Assembly: GCA_002494165.1 (NCBI GenBank)
Contig: DLBH01000048.1
Span: 1-28,180, forward strand
From: Lachnospiraceae bacterium UBA7026
Lineage (GTDB): Bacteria; Bacillota; Clostridia; Lachnospirales; Lachnospiraceae
DNA length: 28,180 nucleotides
Direction: 5' to 3'
The notes below the pieces were generated by a model. It did not search any database and had not been told where the DNA came from. It saw only the letters and a list, made by a program, of their open reading frames with translations. Each line of letters begins with the position of its first letter. The first letter of the stretch is position 1. Of this stretch, positions 16,724 through 23,800 are shown in pieces. A program made the position numbers and the translations under genes.

Positions 16724-16837
16724 AATTTTGCATGGATTAGAGGCCGTGGCTGAGAGGCCGGGTCCCTTGCTCCAAAATCCTGCAGAATATGATACCCGGG
16801 ATATAAGATAATAGAAGACGTATAAGGAGGAGATATT

Positions 16838-17341
16838 ATGAAAAAGAAACTGTTATCGATGGTGCTCACTTTGGCCCTTGCCTTAAGCTTTTTCGCCCTT
16901 CCGGTATCCGCCGCCAAGGCTCCCGTAAGTGAGGGAAAGAAGCTTTACGTAACCGGAACTAAGAATTTCCTTGCCCTTCGTTCCAAACCTGAATATAATG
17001 ACGCCAACATCAAGAGAAAGCTTTATAATGGTCAGAAGGTCAAGATTACAGGGGGCTGGAAGGGTAAATATGTCAAGGTTTACTCTTATAAGACCAAGAA
17101 ATCCGGCTATGTGGACGGTACTTATCTTACGATGAAAAAGGGCAAGATCAAGACAGTCAGGAATGTAAAGAACTTCCTTGCCCTCCGCACAAGCGCTAAA
17201 GAAAGTGATGCCAACATTTTCGGTAAAATGTATAATGGGGACAAGGTTCGTGTGATCGGTAATACGAGAGGCAGTTATGTATGGATCTATTCTTTTGCTT
17301 TGAACAGATCAGGCTACGTAAATAAAAACTATATAAAATAG
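16838..17341 (+). CDS. Small secreted protein with two SH3-like repeats
   Basis: Exported protein of 167 residues. A signal peptide is clear: Lys-rich start, hydrophobic core VLTLALALSFFALPV, and cleavage probably after PVSAA near residue 26. The mature part is two bacterial SH3 (SH3b)-like repeats of about 65 residues each. They share KNFLALR, a DANI(K/F) turn, YNG(Q/D)KV(K/R) and SGYV. Such domains usually bind peptidoglycan or wall polymers, but there is no catalytic domain here, so it may be a wall-associated accessory or targeting protein (inference). The mature protein is strongly basic. The ribosome site AAGGAGGAG is ideal. It is expressed from its own promoter after the ilvN terminator. 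Confidence 0.85.
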   Translation: MKKKLLSMVLTLALALSFFALPVSAAKAPVSEGKKLYVTGTKNFLALRSKPEYNDANIKRKLYNGQKVKITGGWKGKYVKVYSYKTKKSGYVDGTYLTMKKGKIKTVRNVKNFLALRTSAKESDANIFGKMYNGDKVRVIGNTRGSYVWIYSFALNRSGYVNKNYIK

Positions 17342-17422
17342 GGATTTGTTTTCCAACTGTAAAGGGATCCTGCGGGAAGTAAGGACCAGATAAGTTGGGA
17401 TGAGGCATCCTAAATAATCCGT

Positions 17423-17496
17423 CTGCCGGTGTGAGGACGCTGGGGAGAACTGTTCAGGCAGTTTCACTCAGCTATCTTTCCACCGGCAGTTTTTTG
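17423..17496 (+). terminator. Branched hairpin with U-tract (terminator or 3' end of a small RNA)
   Basis: An outer 9-bp stem CTGCCGGTG (17423-17431)/CACCGGCAG (17481-17489) is followed directly by TTTTTT. Inside it are nested stems GCTG (17439-17442)/CAGC (17469-17472) and AACTG (17448-17452)/CAGTT (17459-17463) with loop TTCAGG. The outer stem and U-run fit an intrinsic terminator for the SH3-protein gene. The 49-base structured interior is larger than an ordinary terminator needs, so a structured RNA is an alternative. Confidence 0.65.
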
Positions 17497-17586
17497 TCCT
17501 TCTTTTTTTCAATTCGTTCAGCTAAAGCCCAGGTAAACTGAATGTGAAAAAATACATCTGGAAAGAAATGGAAAATAATAATATAA

Positions 17587-17615
17587 TTGACAATAATTGG
17601 AAGTAATGATAGTAT
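17587..17615 (+). promoter_or_regulatory. Strong sigma-70-type promoter for the giant surface protein
   Basis: TTGACA (17587-17592) is perfect, the spacer is exactly 17 bases, and TAGTAT (17610-17615) is preceded by TG at 17607-17608, forming an extended -10. The predicted start of transcription near 17622 leaves a 5' untranslated region of about 210 bases before the GTG at 17834. Confidence 0.7.
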
Positions 17616-17681
17616 CAACATTAAATATCCATAATTTGACAATTCTATGTCTGGAGGAGACTGGCTTATGGGAAGGGAGTG

Positions 17682-17732
17682 ATGATATGCCTGTCATTTA
17701 AGAAGAATCAAAAGGTTCAGTCAGTAACATAG
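17682..17732 (+). CDS. Possible 16-residue leader ORF
   Basis: Within the long leader of the giant gene, an ATG at 17682 opens a 16-codon frame ending in TAG at 17730-17732. GGAAGGGAG lies just upstream, partly too close for ideal spacing. The peptide starts MICLSFKKN and has no recognisable feature such as a run of one amino acid. It may be a leader peptide or chance; short frames like this are common in noncoding DNA. Confidence 0.15.
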   Translation: MICLSFKKNQKVQSVT

Positions 17733-17774
17733 TTCATCCTCAAGAAGCTTGAACAAATAATAATTATTCTAGGA

Positions 17775-17819
17775 ATGTCCCATGGGGCAGCTCATAAAGA
17801 GTCTGCCAATCAGGGACAT
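17775..17819 (+). promoter_or_regulatory. 5' UTR hairpin next to the ribosome binding site
   Basis: ATGTCCC (17775-17781) pairs with GGGACAT (17813-17819), and inside it GGCAG (17786-17790) pairs with CTGCC (17803-17807). This two-helix hairpin ends only three bases before the AAGGCGG ribosome site (17823-17829) of the giant surface-protein gene. The position suggests translational or RNA-level control, but no known riboswitch class is recognised. Confidence 0.45.
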
Positions 17820-17833
17820 GGAAAGGCGGAAAT

Positions 17834-20800
17834 GTGAAAAGATCAGGTAGAAAGCTGGCTGCTTTTTTGATGGCCGTCATGTTGCTTTTATGTAATAGCG
17901 GCACAACCCTTGCGGCAGAGACAGTTCATAACATTTACGCTCAGGATAATATCTACAGGAATACATTCAGTCTGAGAGGGAAGACTGCAGAGAAGATGAA
18001 CAGATTGACAGAAGATACAGAGGGCCTGCCTGTCAGAAAGGCGGACAAAGGGCCGGTTAAGCTGAAGGCAGCTGCCGGACCGGCAGGCTTGGGAGATATG
18101 GTAGAAAGTGAGATACCAGAAGGCCAGCCGGACTGGTCAGACCAGGCCGGTGGGGACCAGGGATTAAAGAAGGAAGAGAACAGCGGCCAGGGGTCAGCTA
18201 CAGAAGACAGAGAGACCCAAAGCGGCCAGGAGACTACATCGGAGGAGGAGAATAAGGCCGGCGGTGGGGATTCCGATTCCCAGGACATGGATCCGGCAGA
18301 TGATGGCGACGTCGACAAAGCCCGGGAGGAAGACTCAGAGCCAGATCAGGTCCAGAAACCCTCCGGGAATTCTGGAACCAGTTCTACAGAGGAGAAGGAC
18401 AAGTCATCCTACGAAGGAGACCAGCAGCAGGATGAGCCAGACCGGGAATCCAGCCAGGAGACTTCCCAAGAGACCAGTCCACCGGCGGAAGAAGGGACAA
18501 GTGCCAGCAGGGGAGTGTTGAGAACGGCAGGGCCAGACCCTAACCATAATGTGACTATGCCTGACAGGACCAGCCATTATTTCCTGCTGCAGAAAAACAG
18601 TGACAGGATTTCAGATGTGTCTGACTCAGATGCGAAGATTACAGGATCTGAGAAGGAGGCGGCCCAGTATATTTTCACCGAATATCCCGACGGTACTGCC
18701 TATAATTTCTCGCCGACCATGACTGCGGAGACCGAAGTCAGAGTAGGAGGTGGCAGCGGCGGGAGTGTCAGCCTGGACAAGGTTGTGGAAGGCAGCTATG
18801 AGGAGTTCGGTGAGCTCCTGGGCAACAGCAAAGAAGGCCACATTGTTTCGAAGGTCTTTGACATAAACCGTTGCAGCACAGACCCATATGCCATCTACAC
18901 CAATGTGGGCAGCTGGTTTGACAGCAAGAGCAGGAAGAGCTACAAGGTAGATATGAAGATGACTGTGACAGGAGCTCTTTATCCTGGAGAAGAGACCAAT
19001 AAAGAAAAGTTCACTGATAAGATGGTCGCTCCCTATGTTGGCTTTACCAATTTCGATATCGGACTCATCGCGTCCCAGAGCGATGATGTGGACGTGAAGC
19101 TGGATTTCTTCTATCATGGCACAGAGGATAAGATAGAGGATATCAAGGGCATTCTGGAATTCATTGATATTGATGCCCAGCAGGGAGTGGATCTGGGAGA
19201 AGGGATAGAAAAAGTAATACTGTTTAACACAGGAAGCTCTCTGATGCAGTATGCCCCCGGATTGGTCTCCTCCTCAAAGGGGTATGTTTCCTCCCAGACC
19301 ATGAAGAATCTGAGTTCCAATAACACCAATACCACAGTCATGGGTCTTTTTTCCGGCAACGGAGTGAAATGCCGCTTTACCCTGTCCAAATGTGATCATT
19401 TAGATACGGGCGGCAGAGCCAGGTATGCGGTGCCTGGAGGGTATGGGATTCCCGTGGCTAATTCTTTAGAGGAGGCCATATGCTACTACTATGCCAACAG
19501 TACAGGCTTTATGGGTATAAGGACAGATATCAAGATGCTTGCTCCTCCGGAGGAATTGAACAAAAGTGTATACCAGGGACAGATTGACAAGGACCAGTCT
19601 GCTGTCGGTGACAGGACCCTGATTCTGGAAAACAGGGAAGAACCTGTGACTTTTATCCTGTCCGCGGGAGTGAATATGACACCGGACACGGACTCGGCCA
19701 GATATAAGACCTTTGTAATATCTGATGATATAGATCCTCTTTTAAAAGTTAATGGGGTTAAGGTCTTCAGCAGTAAGGCAGGGGGGACCGGCGACCAGAA
19801 GCTGGATGAGGTAAGCTCTCTCTTCGCCATCAGCTGCAAAAAGAAAGGGAAGCAGGGGACAGAAGTAAAAGTGACTGCCGAGGCATCTGCCTTGTCTTCT
19901 GCTGATTTTTACGGCCGGGTATATTATGTCCATATCAATACTTCCGTGAAAAGTGACCAGGAGCTTGAGGGGGAAGGCATTTCCCTGGAGGATTATTACC
20001 AGGAGAAGAATCAGCTGGGCAAGGCATTTGAAGACAAGGACTTCAGAGGGACCTTTGCTGTGGATAACTGGGGAAAGCTGCAGGTGACTGATCAGTTTGA
20101 CATTCTTACAGAAAGAGTGCCCGACCCTGTTATTGTCAACATGCCTGTAAAAATTGCCGTTAAAAAGATTGATGGTGAGAGCGGACAGCCGGTCAAGGGT
20201 GTGGTTTTTGGCCTCTTTCCGGGGAAAAATATCACTAACTATTCGAAAGACCAGGCCATATGCCTGGCCACAAGTAACGACCAGGGGATCGCCTTATTTG
20301 AAACAGGTGACCAGACATCTTTTTACCGGGAAGAATACGGGGACGGGCCTTATTGTATCAAAGAGCTTTCCCTTCCTGATGCCATGAAGTATGTATGGGA
20401 CGTCAACACCAGCTGGGTTTATACCATCAATTCCCTCAAAGAGATCCTGCCAGGGGACAAAAAGCTGGAACAGCCCGACCAAGCCAGGACAGTTATCAAT
20501 AATAACAGGGAGATAACAGAGGGATCCATTAAGGTTTATAAATCTTGCAGGGATACCGGGGATCTTCTTGAAGGAGCCGTTTTTGCCCTCAGTGCCTGGT
20601 CAGAGAGCCGGAAAGAATATGTCGACATAGCCAATCTGGAGGAGTCAAAGGATGCTTTGGGAAGGTTGGTTTATACCAATAAGAACAAGGTCACCTGCAC
20701 CATGGATAATCTGGGCCGGTTTAAGATCAGAGAGATCAAGGCCCCCCGGGGCTGTGTTCTGACCGGTAAAGAGTGGAGCTTCCTGGCTGAGGGGGATCTG

Positions 20801-23800
20801 GCCGCGAAAACCCATGAATTTAATTACCAGGAGACTTCTTCGGAAAAGACCAGCAAGGGTTCTGTAATCTGCAGGAATTCTCTTCAGAAGGCTATTCTTA
20901 ATATTATCAAGCAGGACGATGCCGGCAACTATGTGGAGGGTGTCGTCTTCCAGGTAATTGCCGCCGAGGATATCTATGCTCCCTGGAACCTGGATGAGAA
21001 GGGGAAACCCCTGCCCGGTGCCCAGATTCTGGTGGCCAAAGGGACGGTTGTCGATCAGATCAGCACGGGAGCTGATGGCAGGGGACGGTCCACTGAGGGC
21101 AGGGAACTTTATATAGGCTCCTATGAAGTCAAAGAGACAGCCGGAGCGGCCGGTCATGTCATGAACAGGGAAAGCTACCACATGACCCTGACCTATGGCC
21201 TGGATCAGACTGAAAAGTACCTGTCCTATAAGCTGCTGGCCAATAATAAGTTGATGCAGCCCTCCCTGGCCGTAGCCAAAATATCTGACAGAACTACCAA
21301 TGCTGAAGGTGGGCAGGTGAGATACGACGGGAAGGCCGGCCGGTTTATGGAGAAAAAGATTCCTGGATTATATAAAGCCGGCGATAGAATTGATTTCACC
21401 ATCCATGTCACCAACACAGGTAATACCCCGCTCTGCCACCTGGAGGTCACAGATGATATGGATAAGATCAACCAGGAATATGGCTACAGCCTGTCCCGCT
21501 TTGTCAACATGGAAACAGCATCCTTCGTGCTGCCAGATTCCGGTTATATAAAGACATCTATGGGAAATAAGGCCAGGGTCTATTTCTTTGAGAAGAGTCA
21601 CCTGAAGGTCATGGTAAATGAACTGGAGGTGGGAGACAGTATAGAGCTGCATGTTGCCGGCAGAATCCTCAATAATGCCAAGGATGCCTACCATCTGGAA
21701 AATGAAGTCTATGTCACAGCCAGATATAGTGTTAAGGAAGATGACGAGGAAAGACATCTTGAAGAGGTGCCCACAGAGGCCCTTGTTGACGGAGAGGGAA
21801 ACAGCCTGGTAAGGGATCAGGATTATATTCATATTCCAGGAGACGCCCAAATGGAGGTCCTGAAGATGGCAGACAGGACGGGGGGCATCCGCATAGTCAA
21901 TGGAGAGATGACTGGAGGCAGTAAGATTCCCGGTATCTATAAAGCGGGTGAGAAGGTGCGTTACAAAATCATTGTCAAAAATACGGGGACGGTCCGCCTG
22001 AAGAATATCCATGTGAAGGATATCATGAGCCAGCGACTGGCAGCCGTGACCGACGTCAAAAATGCGTCCTTTGTCCTGGGAGAGGCCAAAGAGACAGAAA
22101 AGGACCTGACAACTTTCTCCGGAAGAACAGTCAAGGCAAAGCTGGTCAGCCCGGATGAGGTCCTCCTTTGCGGCAGCAAGGACGAGGGAAGTGGAGAAGA
22201 CAGGCTCTATAGTGGTGATTATGTAGAACTGGTTTACGAGGCTACCATCCTCAGAGACGTGGCTAATATGTATGATTTGACCAACAATGTCCTGGTAAAC
22301 AGTATGTACTTTGATGGGGAATCGGACAGGCCTTTAGACCAGAAACAGGACCAGGATAAGATCGAGCTACCCGGCAGCGTCAGTGCCAGACTGGCCAAGC
22401 TGGCTGACCGCACGAGAGGAGCCGTCCTTGACCATGGACGCTACAGGGCAAACAGTAAGATCAGTGGAATCTATGAGAGTGGGGAGAAGGTGACTTATAA
22501 GATCACAGTTACCAACAATGGCACAGCCAACCTCTACCATCTGATTCTGAGAGACCAGATGAGTAAGGAACTTCTGGATGCTTTGGATGAATCGTCGGTC
22601 TCCTTTGAGGACGGGACCTACCAGACACAGGCGGGAAGAAAAATCCGGACCAATCTTGTAGCCAGGAAGACCCTGCTTATGGACTTCCTGGCGGCCGGTG
22701 ACAGTGTGGACGTCTATCTCCATGGCAGGATTCTGGAAAAGAAGGGCAATCTCTTCGATCTTGTTAATGTAGTGACCCTCGAAGCATCCAGCTTCAATGG
22801 AAATGAAGACGAAAGTAGGGATGCCCGGGAAAAAGACCAGGAAGAAGAGAAAAGCTACAGGCTGACTTATCATTCCAACTGGGATCAGGAGGAGAAGGAG
22901 GCAGATGGGGAGACTCCCTGCCATGCTGGAACAGCCGTCCATGTGAATGGCTGCAGCTTTGACAGAGAAGGCTATATTTTTGCCGGATGGAACAGCAGGA
23001 AGGATGGCGGTGGCGACAGCTATAGCCCCGACAGCCTCTTTACCATGCCCCAGGCCGATGCCGACCTCTATGCCCAGTGGTCCCGGCTGCCGGTGGATTC
23101 CAGGAAGGAAAAAACTTGCAGACTGATTTATGACTCCAATAATATAAGAGAGCAGAGGGAGTATGATGAGGAGAATCCGGGAACGACCAGTAAGGTCATG
23201 GGGGTCAATGACAATAGTTTTGTCTATACCGGCTGGTCTTTTATGGGCTGGAATACGAAGCCTGACGGCAGTGGAGAAAGCTTCAGTCCCGGAGACTGTG
23301 TAAGACTTCCGGATCACGATCTCTATCTCTATGCCCAGTGGCTTAAAAATACGAGTTATACGTTGATTTATGATGCCAATAATGGAACAGGTATGTCCAG
23401 AAGGGATAGCCAGACTCCCTGCCCCAGAGGCAAGGTGCTTGTCCTGGAAGGCAATGATTTTGCCTCTGGCAGGGATGAGGACCAGGCAGTTTTTAAGGGT
23501 TGGAATACCAGACCTGACGGTTCAGGAGACATGCTGATGCCGGGGGATACCAAGGAGATCAACACGGATCTTGTCCTCTATGCCCAGTGGGACAAAAAGG
23601 AATCGGAGGAGGATCATCCGGAGAAGACCAGCAGGATCTATTATCATGCCAACAACGGGAAAATAGATTATGCCGTTGATGCCCAGACCCCGGCGGGCCA
23701 GGGAAGCAAGGTCAGCCTTGATGAGAATAAGTTCTCCTTTGGTCTGTCAGCCTTCACTGGCTGGAATACCAGGGCAGACGGCTCCGGTAAAGCCTATAAG

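Larger units (their letters stand above)
17342..17833. other. 492-base structured intergenic region before the giant surface protein
   Basis: There is no convincing gene. From left to right: short complementary segments (CCAACT near 17354 with AGTTGG near 17394; GGATG-AGG-CATCC near 17399-17411); a long branched hairpin with a U-tract at 17423-17496; a TTGACA/TAGTAT promoter at 17587-17615; a 16-codon open frame at 17682-17732; a small hairpin TCAAG-AAG-CTTGA near 17740; and a two-helix hairpin at 17775-17819 next to the ribosome site. The first half probably ends the upstream transcript or is a small RNA; the second half is the leader of the next gene. Confidence 0.6.

Noticed and set aside
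16745..16815. TPP riboswitch, because of CTGAGA and TGATACCC
   Set aside because: The conserved ACCTGATCTGGATAATnCCAGCG half and the 5' GGGGTGC strand are missing, and the downstream gene is a secreted SH3 protein rather than a thiamine gene.
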